Source of the DNA: JAYZDB01 sp036338025
GTDB lineage: Bacteria > Planctomycetota > UBA1135 > UBA2386
Assembly: GCA_036338025.1 (NCBI GenBank)
Contig: JAYZDB010000296.1
Location: 1-14,599 of the forward strand
Direction of reading: 5' to 3'
DNA length: 14,599 bases
The notes below the pieces were generated by a model, which had not been told where the DNA came from, did not search any database, and saw only the letters and a list, made by a program, of their open reading frames with translations. This document shows positions 6,200-13,910 of this stretch, piece after piece. Each line of letters opens with the position of its first letter. Positions within the stretch are counted from its first letter, which is position 1. Made by a program: the position numbers and the translations under genes.

Positions 6200-7534
6200 A
6201 TGGTCCAGAATCAGTTTCGTGATACCGAGGCCCGCGAGTGTCTCTCCACCTACGCCGCGGAGCATGGCGAGGACCTCGCCATGCGGCTCTACACATCGCG
6301 CTTGCTAGGCGGCGACAGGGAGCTCGTCTTGCACGGCGGCGGTAACACCTCCGTCAAGGAGACCCGCATCGATCGTCTCGGCCACGAGTTGGAGGTCCTC
6401 GCCGTCAAGGGCAGTGGCTGCGATCTTCAGCACCTCGAACCCAGCGGTTTGCCGGCCCTGGCGCTGGCACCGCTGCTCGAACTGCTACAGCTTGAGTCGA
6501 TTGCTGATGACGATCTGGTGAACGAGTTGCGCCGCAACATGCTCGACAGCCGGGCGCCCAATCCCTCAGTCGAGACCCTGCTGCACGCTGCGATCCCGCA
6601 CAAGTTCGTCGATCACACCCACGCGGACGCGCTCCTCGTGTTGTCCAACCAACCCGATGGTGCTGACTTGATCAGAGCCGCCCTCGGCGATCGTGTGACG
6701 GTCCTGGACTACGTGCAACCGGGCTTCCCGCTCGCCAAGGCGGTGGCCCAGGCGTTTGCCGCCAAGCCCTCGGTCGAGGGAATCGTCCTGTTGCACCACG
6801 GGCTGTTTACCTTTGGTGACGACGCCCGGACGAGCTACGAGCGCATGATCGATCTCGTCCACACTGCCGAGGAATTCGCTGAGCAGCGCATCGCGGAGCG
6901 GACGAAGGCACAGCCCGATGGGGTTGCCAGGATGACCGAGGGTCCTGACGTCGACCACGCGGCCCTGGCTGCGGAGGCGGCCCGGCTGATTCCGAACGTC
7001 CGCGGGGCGTTCGCGATCCCCGTCGGCGAGACCGGCTATCGCCGCATGCTGTGTTCATGGCGCGGTGCTGAGGAACTGGTGCGGATCTCGTCCCACGCCG
7101 ACTGTGCCCGCCTGGTGGCGATGGGGCCGATGACCCCGGACCACGTGATCCGGACCTCGGGCAGTTATGTCTATCTGACCCGCGAGGAAGCGGCCGACCC
7201 AGCAGCCTGTCGGGAGGCCGTTGCGGCCTTTGTCGATCGGTACCGGGCCTACTTCGATGCCCACAAGGGGCGCTTGGCGACCGAACCGAGCATGCTCGAC
7301 GGCTACCCACGGGTTGCCATCGTCGAAGGCCTGGGGGCGCTGGCATTCGGTGAGACCCACCAGGCCGCTACCATCGCCGGTGACATCGCTGAGCAGACAC
7401 TGCGCGGCAAGGCAAGCGCGGAGGCCTTGGGGTCGTTTGCCGAGTTGCCGCCCGCCCAGTTGTTCGACATGGAATACTGGCCACTGGAGCGCGCCAAACT
7501 CGGCGAGGGCCAGGCGTCCGTCCTCGGAGGTTAG
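6200..7534 (+). CDS. class II aldolase, first half of a RhaEW-type bifunctional enzyme split by an amber codon
   Basis: 444 residues from the ATG at 6200, chosen because the family's conserved start region (EDLAMRLYTSRLLGGDRELV) begins soon after; the frame is open back to 5885. Class II aldolase features: HGGGNTSVK at 45-53 (phosphate binding), catalytic-type Glu125 (VETLLHA), Zn-ligand pair His139/His141 (DHTHADAL) and LLHHGLFTFG at 197-206. The later family motif FDMEYWPLERAKL is at 422-434. This architecture is that of the bifunctional rhamnulose-1-phosphate aldolase/lactaldehyde dehydrogenase (RhaEW, B. subtilis YuxG type), which cleaves a deoxyketose phosphate to dihydroxyacetone phosphate and lactaldehyde. 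The product ends at a TAG located where the fused family has the Lys of GKVALVTG. The next gene continues in the same frame. Whether L-rhamnulose or L-fuculose phosphate is used is not visible. Confidence 0.88.
   Translation: MVQNQFRDTEARECLSTYAAEHGEDLAMRLYTSRLLGGDRELVLHGGGNTSVKETRIDRLGHELEVLAVKGSGCDLQHLEPSGLPALALAPLLELLQLESIADDDLVNELRRNMLDSRAPNPSVETLLHAAIPHKFVDHTHADALLVLSNQPDGADLIRAALGDRVTVLDYVQPGFPLAKAVAQAFAAKPSVEGIVLLHHGLFTFGDDARTSYERMIDLVHTAEEFAEQRIAERTKAQPDGVARMTEGPDVDHAALAAEAARLIPNVRGAFAIPVGETGYRRMLCSWRGAEELVRISSHADCARLVAMGPMTPDHVIRTSGSYVYLTREEAADPAACREAVAAFVDRYRAYFDAHKGRLATEPSMLDGYPRVAIVEGLGALAFGETHQAATIAGDIAEQTLRGKASAEALGSFAELPPAQLFDMEYWPLERAKLGEGQASVLGG
7526..7531 (+). promoter_or_regulatory. 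Shine-Dalgarno GGAGGT overlapping the aldolase stop
   Basis: GGAGGT matches the anti-Shine-Dalgarno core over six bases. It sits directly before the TAG at 7532-7534, 9 bases before the TTG at 7541 and 12 before the GTG at 7544. It could let ribosomes that terminate at the TAG restart on the dehydrogenase. The six bases also encode Gly-Gly of the usual junction, so they may be there for coding reasons only. Confidence 0.45.
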
Positions 7535-7540
7535 GTAGCA

Positions 7541-8326
7541 TTGGTGACGGGTGGCGCCGGTGCGATCGGTTTCGGTGTCTGCCAGTCCTTGTGCGCCGCT
7601 GGCGCGGCGGTGGTGGTCGCGGATCTCAATCGCGATGCGGCCCAGGATGTGGCGAATCGACTGCGCGAGTTGAGTCCCGACGCGCCCGTCTTGGCGATTG
7701 GGATGGATGTTACCGATCCGGACTCGGTGCGGGCCGGCATCGATGCAGTGGTCCTGGCATTTGGCGGGATCGACATCGTGGTACCCAACGCCGGCATCGC
7801 GCATGTCAGTTCGTTGAGCGAAATGGACAGCGCTGACTTCAAGCGCGTCCTCGACGTCAACCTGTTCGGGACGATGACGATCCTGCAGGCGGCTGCCAGG
7901 TTGTTCGAGGCCCAGGGCACCCGCGGCAGCATCATCGTGCAGGCCAGCAAGAACGTGTTCTCACCCGGTGCCTCGTTCGGTGCGTACTCGGCGAGCAAGG
8001 CTGGACAGCATCAACTGGGCAAGATAGCGGCCCTGGAATTGGCGCCGCTCGGTGTGCGTGTCAACATGGTCAACGCGGATGCGGTGTTCGGTGATCAGGT
8101 TCGGAGCGGGCTTTGGGAGGAAGTCGGACCCGATCGGATGAAGTCGCGTGGGCTTGATGAGCAGGGTCTGAGGGACTTCTATCGGGATCGAAGCCTTCTC
8201 AAGGTCACCGTAACGCCCCAGCATGTTGGTGATGCGGTGGTGTTCCTTGCGTCTGACGCTGCGTCGGCGACCACCGGCATGACGTTCACCGTTGATGGCG
8301 GAGTTGCAGCGGCGTTCCCGCGCTGA
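7541..8326 (+). CDS. short-chain dehydrogenase, second half of a RhaEW-type bifunctional enzyme
   Basis: 261 residues if begun at TTG 7541; GTG 7544 is the alternative. It is in frame with the aldolase through the TAG at 7532, with codons GTA GCA in between. Rossmann glycine motif TGGAGAIG at 3-10, VVPNAGIA at 80-87, VNLFGTM at 106-112, catalytic Ser136 (VQASKN), Tyr149 and Lys153 (YSASK) and the family-specific DAVFGD, LLKVTVTPQHV and VDGGVAAAFPR at the C-terminus. The whole matches the dehydrogenase half of bifunctional aldolase/short-chain dehydrogenases, which oxidise or reduce lactaldehyde with NAD(P)(H). A product starting at the TTG lacks the first residues of strand beta-1 that precede TG, so folding or cofactor binding could suffer. 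Read through the TAG, the fused protein would be 708 residues, the normal family size. An ABC transporter ATPase starts 3 bases downstream. Confidence 0.85.
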   Translation: MVTGGAGAIGFGVCQSLCAAGAAVVVADLNRDAAQDVANRLRELSPDAPVLAIGMDVTDPDSVRAGIDAVVLAFGGIDIVVPNAGIAHVSSLSEMDSADFKRVLDVNLFGTMTILQAAARLFEAQGTRGSIIVQASKNVFSPGASFGAYSASKAGQHQLGKIAALELAPLGVRVNMVNADAVFGDQVRSGLWEEVGPDRMKSRGLDEQGLRDFYRDRSLLKVTVTPQHVGDAVVFLASDAASATTGMTFTVDGGVAAAFPR

Positions 8327-8329
8327 TTC

Positions 8330-9292
8330 ATGGTTGAAGCTGCCATCGAGATCAAGGAGCTGCGCAAGGTCTTCTCCAAGGGTCGCGACAAGGTCATTGC
8401 CGTCGATGACCTCAGTCTTGTCATAGAGCGTGGCGAGATCTTCGGATTGCTCGGACCCAACGGCGCCGGCAAGACGACGACCGTCGAAATTTGCGAGGGC
8501 TTGCAGGATCCGACCTCTGGTGATGTGGCGATCCTGGGCAGTCGATGGAAGGCCGGCGGTCGTGATGCAACGGCGATTCGCCAACGCATTGGTGTCACCC
8601 TCCAAGACACCCGTTTCTTCGAGAAGCAGTCAGTGCGGGAAGTGCTGACCTTGTTCCGGAGCTTCTACGAGCACGGGCGTACCGTCGACGAAGTCATGGG
8701 GATGTTCTCTCTCGAGGAGAAGGCTAGAACCCGCACGACCCATCTCTCCGGTGGGCAACGTCAGCGCCTTGCGGTTGCGTGCGCGATGGTGAGCGACCCT
8801 GAGTTGCTGTTCCTTGATGAGCCCACAACTGGGCTTGATCCGCAGGCGCGCCGGCAACTCTGGGACGCCATTCGAGACTACCAGGCCGGTGGTGGCACGG
8901 TCTTGCTCACTACGCACTACATGGAAGAGGCGGAATCGCTTTGCGGCCGGGTCGGGATTGTTGATCGAGGCCGGATTATCGCACTCGGCACACCGACCGA
9001 ATTGATTGCTACGACGGGTGGCGCGCACATCGTGGAGGCCAACATCGAGGGCATCTCGTCGGCGATCTCGTCCGAAGAGCTTGCCCTGTTGCCTGGCGTC
9101 GAGGCCCACACCCTGACAGAAGATCAGTTGGTGTTGACGGTCGCCGCACCGCATCTTGTCGTCCCGGGTCTGATCAACCTGCTGGCCCAAAAGGGCATGA
9201 GTATGGACGGTTTGGCGACGCGTCATGCCAGCCTTGAAGATGTCTTCATGAACCTGACGGGTCGGCACCTGCGCGACGGAGAGTCGAGTTGA
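8330..9292 (+). CDS. ABC-2 exporter ATP-binding protein
   Basis: 320 residues. Walker A GPNGAGKTTT at 42-51, Q-loop Gln92, signature LSGGQRQRL at 139-147, Walker B LLFLDEP at 159-165 and H-loop His196 are all intact. A C-terminal extension of about 90 residues (225-320), ending in SLEDVFMNLTGRHL, is typical of ATPases that pair with ABC-2 permeases such as the DrrA/NodI group used for drug, lipid or polysaccharide export. It starts 3 bases after the dehydrogenase stop and overlaps the permease gene by four bases (TTGA), so all four genes are probably one operon. The exported substrate cannot be read from the sequence. Confidence 0.93.
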   Translation: MVEAAIEIKELRKVFSKGRDKVIAVDDLSLVIERGEIFGLLGPNGAGKTTTVEICEGLQDPTSGDVAILGSRWKAGGRDATAIRQRIGVTLQDTRFFEKQSVREVLTLFRSFYEHGRTVDEVMGMFSLEEKARTRTTHLSGGQRQRLAVACAMVSDPELLFLDEPTTGLDPQARRQLWDAIRDYQAGGGTVLLTTHYMEEAESLCGRVGIVDRGRIIALGTPTELIATTGGAHIVEANIEGISSAISSEELALLPGVEAHTLTEDQLVLTVAAPHLVVPGLINLLAQKGMSMDGLATRHASLEDVFMNLTGRHLRDGESS

Positions 9293-10332
9293 TCCGCCTC
9301 AGGGTATTGAAACAGGTCACCCTGTTGACGTTTACCGAGTTCGTGCGGACTCCCGGATCCATGTTCTGGACCTATGGCTTTCCGCTGGTGATGGCGCTCA
9401 GCCTGGGGCTGGCTTTTCGCAACTCAGAACCGCTGGCGTTGCGGATTGCGGTGGTCGAAAGTGATTTCTCGGCGGCCCAGCTGGACGCGCTCCGCGCCAA
9501 TCAGCGCCTGGCCCTGTCGCTGCTCCCGCGTCAGCGGGCGCGTGAGGAATTCGATCGCGGCCGCTTTCTCTTGCTGGTATCGGGGAGTGCCGCTAAGCCC
9601 GGGATCGAACTCGATCCGAGCAGGCCCGAGTCGGAACTCGCCAAGTTGCACGTGTGGCGTAGCCTGCAAATCCAGGCCAGTTCGGAGCCGCAACTCAAGA
9701 TCGAAACGATCGACGTCGTCAAACCGGGTTCACGCTATATCGACTGGTTGATCCCCGGTCTGATCGGACTCAACCTGCTGGGCGCCGGGCTTTGGGGGGT
9801 GGGGTTCAACCTGGTGCAGATGCGGGTCAAGAACATCCTGCGGCGGATGCACGTGACGCCGATGAGGCGTAGCGAGTTTCTTCTCGCGTTCCTCTTGAGC
9901 CGTCTGTTCCTGGTGCTCCCCGAGTCTGCTGTCATTCTCGGCTTTGGCGCATGGGTGTTCGGGGTGCCGATCCACGGTTCATGGTTGGTGATCACCGTCC
10001 TGATCGTTCTGGGCGCCGTCAGCTTCACGGGTCTCGGTTTGCTACTCGCCAGTCGCGTGCGGACCATCGAGACGGTGTCCGGGATGATGAACCTGGCCAT
10101 GCTGCCGATGTGGCTGTTCGGGGGCTGTTTTTTCAGCGTCGAGAGGTTTCCTGAGCTCGTGCAGAGGATCACCTGGATTCTGCCGATCAACCACTTCAAT
10201 GAGGCCCTGAGAAACGTCATGACCGAGGGCGCCGGCTTGTTCGACTCTTCGGTCATCGCTCACGTCGGCTTCCTGGGCGGGTTTGGAGTCATCACCCTCG
10301 GTTTGGCGGTGCGCTTGTTCCGCTGGAGTTGA
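9289..10332 (+). CDS. ABC-2 type permease
   Basis: 347 residues from a TTG at 9289 that overlaps the ATPase stop in a TTGA, a translational-coupling arrangement. Hydrophobic segments lie at about 26-44, 152-176, 197-225, 231-254, 263-283 and 322-344, six in all, with a long extracytoplasmic loop (45-150) between the first two as in the larger ABC-2 exporters. PMRRSEFLLAFLLSR at 191-205 and MLPMWLFGGCFFSVERFPE at 271-289 with WILPINHFNEALR at 296-308 are the conserved ABC-2 membrane region. It forms a homodimeric or pseudo-dimeric channel with the ATPase of the preceding gene. The first in-frame ATG is deep inside the first helix, so the TTG start is preferred. Confidence 0.9.
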   Translation: MIRLRVLKQVTLLTFTEFVRTPGSMFWTYGFPLVMALSLGLAFRNSEPLALRIAVVESDFSAAQLDALRANQRLALSLLPRQRAREEFDRGRFLLLVSGSAAKPGIELDPSRPESELAKLHVWRSLQIQASSEPQLKIETIDVVKPGSRYIDWLIPGLIGLNLLGAGLWGVGFNLVQMRVKNILRRMHVTPMRRSEFLLAFLLSRLFLVLPESAVILGFGAWVFGVPIHGSWLVITVLIVLGAVSFTGLGLLLASRVRTIETVSGMMNLAMLPMWLFGGCFFSVERFPELVQRITWILPINHFNEALRNVMTEGAGLFDSSVIAHVGFLGGFGVITLGLAVRLFRWS

Positions 10333-10410
10333 GAACTCTGCTGTGCCCCGGCAACGAGGCGTAGATGTGACGTGGACCGGAGGGGCTTCGCTGCTATCGT
10401 GAGCGTCGGC

Positions 10411-10824
10411 ATGATCCAGGAACTGCATCACATCGGTATAGCCGTCGGATCGATCGAGGAGGCTCTGCCGCGTTACGTCGACGGATTGGGGATGCAGTTG
10501 TTGGGTATCGAAGCGGTCGAAACCGAGCAGGTGCGGGTGGCCATCCTGTCGGTTGGGGAGACACGCATTGAGCTCCTGGAGCCAACGGATCCCGCCTCGC
10601 CGATCGCGAAGTTCCTCGACAAACGTGGACCGGGGGTGCATCACCTGGCCTTCGAGGTCGCGGACACTGGCGAGATGATCCGGGTACTCACCGAAGCGGG
10701 TGCCCCCATGCTCGACTCCGAGCCGCGCCCTGGCGCCCACGACACCTCGGTCGCCTTTGTGCATCCCAGGTACCTTGGTGGGGTGTTGGTCGAGTTGGTG
10801 CAGAATCCCGAGCAGAAACCCTGA
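10411..10824 (+). CDS. mce: methylmalonyl-CoA epimerase
   Basis: 137 residues from the ATG at 10411, chosen because the family begins within a few residues of LHHIGIAV; GTG codons at 10372 and 10399 are in frame but give non-conserved extensions. It belongs to the vicinal oxygen chelate family. Metal-ligand candidates are His7 (HHIGIAV at 6-12), Glu54 (RIELLEP), a His in GVHHLAFEV at 75-83 and Glu128 (GVLVELVQ). YLGGVLVEL near the C-terminus is the usual family ending. The enzyme interconverts (S)- and (R)-methylmalonyl-CoA. It sits before the propionyl-CoA carboxylase genes and so completes the path from propionyl-CoA to the mutase substrate. The stop lies inside a 13-base tandem repeat. The gap upstream (10333-10410) shows no supportable promoter. 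Confidence 0.9.
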   Translation: MIQELHHIGIAVGSIEEALPRYVDGLGMQLLGIEAVETEQVRVAILSVGETRIELLEPTDPASPIAKFLDKRGPGVHHLAFEVADTGEMIRVLTEAGAPMLDSEPRPGAHDTSVAFVHPRYLGGVLVELVQNPEQKP

Positions 10825-10835
10825 GCAGAAACCAT
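10810..10835 (+). repeat. 13-base tandem duplication at the epimerase/pccB junction
   Basis: The unit GAGCAGAAACCCT at 10810-10822 is followed by GAGCAGAAACCAT at 10823-10835 and then by GAG; the copies differ at one base. The epimerase stop (10822-10824) and the pccB start (10834-10836) both fall in it. Confidence 0.85.
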
Positions 10836-12399
10836 GAGTGACGATTCGAAATCCGATCCCCTCGCGCGCTTTCATGCCTTAGAGGACCAGGCCAAGGAGG
10901 GCGGTGGGGTAGAGCGAGTGCAAGCTCAACACGACAAGGGCAAGTTGACTGCTCGCGAACGCATCGACCTGCTGGTCGATCCAGGCACCTTTGTTGAAAT
11001 CGACCGTTTCGTGACGCACCGGTGCCGGGACTTCGGCATGGACAAGGAGGACATGAAAATCCTCGGCGACGGTGTCATCGTCGGGCATGCCAAGATCGAC
11101 GGCCGACCGCTCTACCTGTTCAGCCAGGACTTCACGGTATTCGGAGGTTCGCTGTCGGCGACCAATGCCGCGAAGATCTGCAAGATCATGGATCTGGCGG
11201 TCAAGATGGGGCACCCGGTCATCGGTCTGAATGACTCGGGTGGAGCGCGGATCCAAGAAGGGGTCGCGTCGCTCGGCGGTTACGCGGACTTGTTTCTCCG
11301 CAACACGCTGGCGTCGGGTGTCGTACCCCAGATCAGCGTGATCATGGGACCGTGTGCCGGTGGTGCGGTCTACTCGCCCTCGATTACGGACTTCGTATTC
11401 ATGGTCGAAGGCTCCAGTTTCATGCACATCACGGGACCTGATGTCGTCAAGACGGTTACCCACGAGGAGGTGACCTCCGAGGACCTGGGCGGTGCGCGGG
11501 TGCATAGCGATGTTTCGGGAGTGGCGCACTTCACCGCGCCCGACGATGCCAGCGTCCTGATGCAGGTCCGCGAGTTGTTCGGCTACCTGCCGCAAAACAA
11601 CGCCGAGGATGCTCCGGCCGCGGCGACCATGGATGACCCGAATCGCAGGGAGAGCAAGCTCAATACGATTGTCCCGAGCGACAGCGATCAACCCTACGAC
11701 ATGCGGGGAGTGATCAAGTTGATCGTCGATGACGGCCGGTTCTTCGAGGTGCACCAGCGCTTCGCCAAGAACATTGTGGTCGGCTTTGCCCGCATGGGCG
11801 GCCGGGTGGTGGGGATCGTCGGGAACCAGCCGATGCACCTCGCGGGAGTGCTTGATATCGAGGCCAGCATCAAGGGCGCCCGGTTCATCCGCTTCTGCGA
11901 CTGTTTCAACATCCCGCTGCTGACCCTGGAGGATGTGCCGGGGTTCATGCCTGGAACCGACCAGGAGCACCGCGGCATCATCACCCACGGCGCCAAGTTG
12001 CTGTATGCCTACTGTGAGGCGACCGTCCCCAAGATCACCCTGATCACCCGCAAGGCATTCGGAGGTGCTTACGACGTGATGAGCAGCAAGCACATCCGTG
12101 GCGATGTCAACCTTGCGTGGCCGGCGGCCGAGATCGCAGTGATGGGGGCCGAGGGTGCGGCCAAGATCGTGTTCCGGCGCGAGATCAAGGCAGCGGACGA
12201 TGGACCCGCGATGGAGAAGGAACTGATCGAGCAGTACAAGGACAAGTTCTACAGCCCGTATGAAGCGGCTTCCCGCGGCTACATCGATGACGTGATCGAA
12301 CCGAGTCGAAGCCGTATGCACATCATCCGCGCGCTCGAGGTCACTGCTACCAAGCGCGACCGCAATCCGGCCAAGAAACACGGCAACATCCCACTGTGA
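10834..12399 (+). CDS. pccB: propionyl-CoA carboxylase carboxyltransferase (beta) subunit
   Basis: 521 residues, the normal length. Two crotonase-like carboxyltransferase domains are visible. The N-terminal half has LTARERIDLLVD at 38-49, GLNDSGGARIQEG at 131-143 and MGPCAGGAVYSP at 171-182. The C-terminal half has EDVPGFMPGTDQEHRGII at 366-383 and RKAFGGAYDVMSSKH at 406-420. Asp414 in AYDVM is at the position reported in actinobacterial PccB to favour propionyl-CoA; acetyl-CoA or long-chain enzymes often have a hydrophobic residue there. With the biotin carboxylase and carrier it makes (S)-methylmalonyl-CoA from propionyl-CoA in the cytoplasm. It follows the epimerase by 9 bases and precedes pccA by 11. 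No good Shine-Dalgarno is visible, consistent with former or present coupling to the upstream gene. Confidence 0.93.
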   Translation: MSDDSKSDPLARFHALEDQAKEGGGVERVQAQHDKGKLTARERIDLLVDPGTFVEIDRFVTHRCRDFGMDKEDMKILGDGVIVGHAKIDGRPLYLFSQDFTVFGGSLSATNAAKICKIMDLAVKMGHPVIGLNDSGGARIQEGVASLGGYADLFLRNTLASGVVPQISVIMGPCAGGAVYSPSITDFVFMVEGSSFMHITGPDVVKTVTHEEVTSEDLGGARVHSDVSGVAHFTAPDDASVLMQVRELFGYLPQNNAEDAPAAATMDDPNRRESKLNTIVPSDSDQPYDMRGVIKLIVDDGRFFEVHQRFAKNIVVGFARMGGRVVGIVGNQPMHLAGVLDIEASIKGARFIRFCDCFNIPLLTLEDVPGFMPGTDQEHRGIITHGAKLLYAYCEATVPKITLITRKAFGGAYDVMSSKHIRGDVNLAWPAAEIAVMGAEGAAKIVFRREIKAADDGPAMEKELIEQYKDKFYSPYEAASRGYIDDVIEPSRSRMHIIRALEVTATKRDRNPAKKHGNIPL

Positions 12400-12410
12400 T
12401 GTAGGACTCG

Positions 12411-13910
12411 ATGACTCCACCTTTCAAGCGGCTGCTGATCGCCAACCGTGGTGAGATCGCCCTGCGGATCATGCGGACCGCTCGCGAACTGGGTATTGAG
12501 ACTGTGGCGGTCTACTCCGACGTGGATCGCAACGCCCTGCACGTCCGGCGGGCTGATCGTGCGGTCCACATCGGCGGCGCCTTGCCGGCCGAGAGCTACC
12601 TGCGCGGGGAGCACATCTTGGCAGTTGCAAAAGATCAGGGCTGCGACGCGCTGCACCCCGGCTACGGCTTCCTGGCTGAGAATGCTGATTTCGCTGATGC
12701 CTGTGCCGGGACTTCGGTGACGTTCCTCGGCCCGTCGCCGCAAGCGATTCGCTTGATGGGTGACAAGGTCGAGGCGCGCAAGGCTGCCGACAGTGCCGGC
12801 GTCCCGCTGGTTCCGGGCATGAAGGAGGATGTGCAAGACATCGCGACGCTCAAGCAGAAGGCAGCGGAGATCGGCTATCCGGTGATGCTGAAGGCTGCCG
12901 CCGGTGGTGGCGGCAAGGGCATCCGCATCGTCGAGTCCGAGGACCAGCTCGAGGATGCTGACCGACTGGCCCGCGCCGAGGCCCTCGCCGGATTCGGGGA
13001 TGATCGGGTGTACCTTGAAAAGCTCGTCAGTCGGCCTCGTCACGTCGAGATCCAGATCATGGCCGATCAGCACGGTAGCGTTGTGCACTACGGTGAACGC
13101 GAGTGCTCCGTCCAGCGTCGGCACCAGAAGCTGTTGGAAGAGACTCCGTGCACGGTGTTGACCGATGAGCTTCGTGCGGAGATGGGGGAGGCGGCCTGCC
13201 GGCTGGCGCTTGAGGTCGGCTACGTCGGGGCGGGGACCGTGGAGTTCCTCTACTCGGAGGGCAAGTTCTACTTCTTGGAGATGAACACACGCCTGCAGGT
13301 CGAACATCCGATCACCGAGATGTGCTACGGCGTCGACCTGGTCGCCGAGCAGTTGCGGATTGCGGCAGGCGGGGCAGTCGAACAGCCGCGCCCATCCCAG
13401 GGTCACTCGATCGAGGTGCGTATCAATGCGGAGGATCCCGAGACCTTCTTACCGTCGCTCGGCACGATTACCCGGCTGAGCACGCCTGGTGGCCCCGGGG
13501 TTCGTCTGGATGCGGTGCTCTACCGGGGTCTCGAGGTCACGCCCTACTATGACAGCATGCTCGGCAAGTTGATCGTGCACGCCGATGATCGGCCCCGAGC
13601 GATTGCCCGCATGCGTCGTGCCTTGACTGAGATCCGGCTGCTGGGCGTCCTCACCTCGATTCCGGCCTGCCTGCGCGTACTGGATGATGCCAGCTTTCAA
13701 GCTGGTGATTACGACACCGGGATCCTCGATTGTATCGACCGGTCGGTGCCGATCGAGATCGAAGAACTGGCGGCATTGGCGGCAGCCACCGCCAGGTACC
13801 GTGGCACGGAACGGATTGCCGCCCATGATGGCGCGGCACAACCGGTTCGTCCGGCGTCGCGCTGGGTACTCATCGATCGGATGGAAAAACTGGAACAGCG
13901 GCCACGATGA
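12411..13910 (+). CDS. biotin carboxylase subunit of propionyl/acyl-CoA carboxylase
   Basis: 499 residues. Biotin carboxylase N-domain with LIANRGEIALRI at 9-20 and LHPGYGFLAEN at 81-91, ATP-grasp with the glycine loop AAAGGGGKGI at 162-171, RECSVQRRHQKLLEETP at 230-246, EMNTRLQVEHP at 290-300 and the C-domain GHSIEVRINAEDP at 331-343. It carboxylates biotin on the carrier encoded next, using ATP and bicarbonate. Unlike the fused PccA alpha subunit it has no carrier domain. Its last 50 residues end in SRWVLIDRMEKL, which resembles the linker before the BT domain of fused subunits, so the gene border falls at that linker. A weak AGGA (12403-12406) precedes the ATG. The gene overlaps the next one in an ATGA, implying coupled translation at equal dose. 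Confidence 0.93.
   Translation: MTPPFKRLLIANRGEIALRIMRTARELGIETVAVYSDVDRNALHVRRADRAVHIGGALPAESYLRGEHILAVAKDQGCDALHPGYGFLAENADFADACAGTSVTFLGPSPQAIRLMGDKVEARKAADSAGVPLVPGMKEDVQDIATLKQKAAEIGYPVMLKAAAGGGGKGIRIVESEDQLEDADRLARAEALAGFGDDRVYLEKLVSRPRHVEIQIMADQHGSVVHYGERECSVQRRHQKLLEETPCTVLTDELRAEMGEAACRLALEVGYVGAGTVEFLYSEGKFYFLEMNTRLQVEHPITEMCYGVDLVAEQLRIAAGGAVEQPRPSQGHSIEVRINAEDPETFLPSLGTITRLSTPGGPGVRLDAVLYRGLEVTPYYDSMLGKLIVHADDRPRAIARMRRALTEIRLLGVLTSIPACLRVLDDASFQAGDYDTGILDCIDRSVPIEIEELAALAAATARYRGTERIAAHDGAAQPVRPASRWVLIDRMEKLEQRPR

Noticed and set aside
7532..7534. Genome-wide recoding of UAG (for example as pyrrolysine)
   Set aside because: Four other genes here, the GroES-like, FGE-fold, HD-GYP and biotin carrier genes, end with TAG, and reading through would give non-homologous tails. 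TAG is an ordinary stop here; only local readthrough remains possible.
10372..10410. Earlier GTG starts and a promoter-like TGCTATCGT ahead of the epimerase
   Set aside because: The extension is not like family N-termini, and the -10-like TATCGT has no good -35 partner.
10879..12420. 513-codon open frame on the minus strand opposite pccB
   Set aside because: It mirrors pccB through GC-rich codon structure, has no recognisable motif, and pccB is certain. The same applies to the long antisense frames at 12279-13406, 7055-7804, 4056-4895 and 1975-2634.
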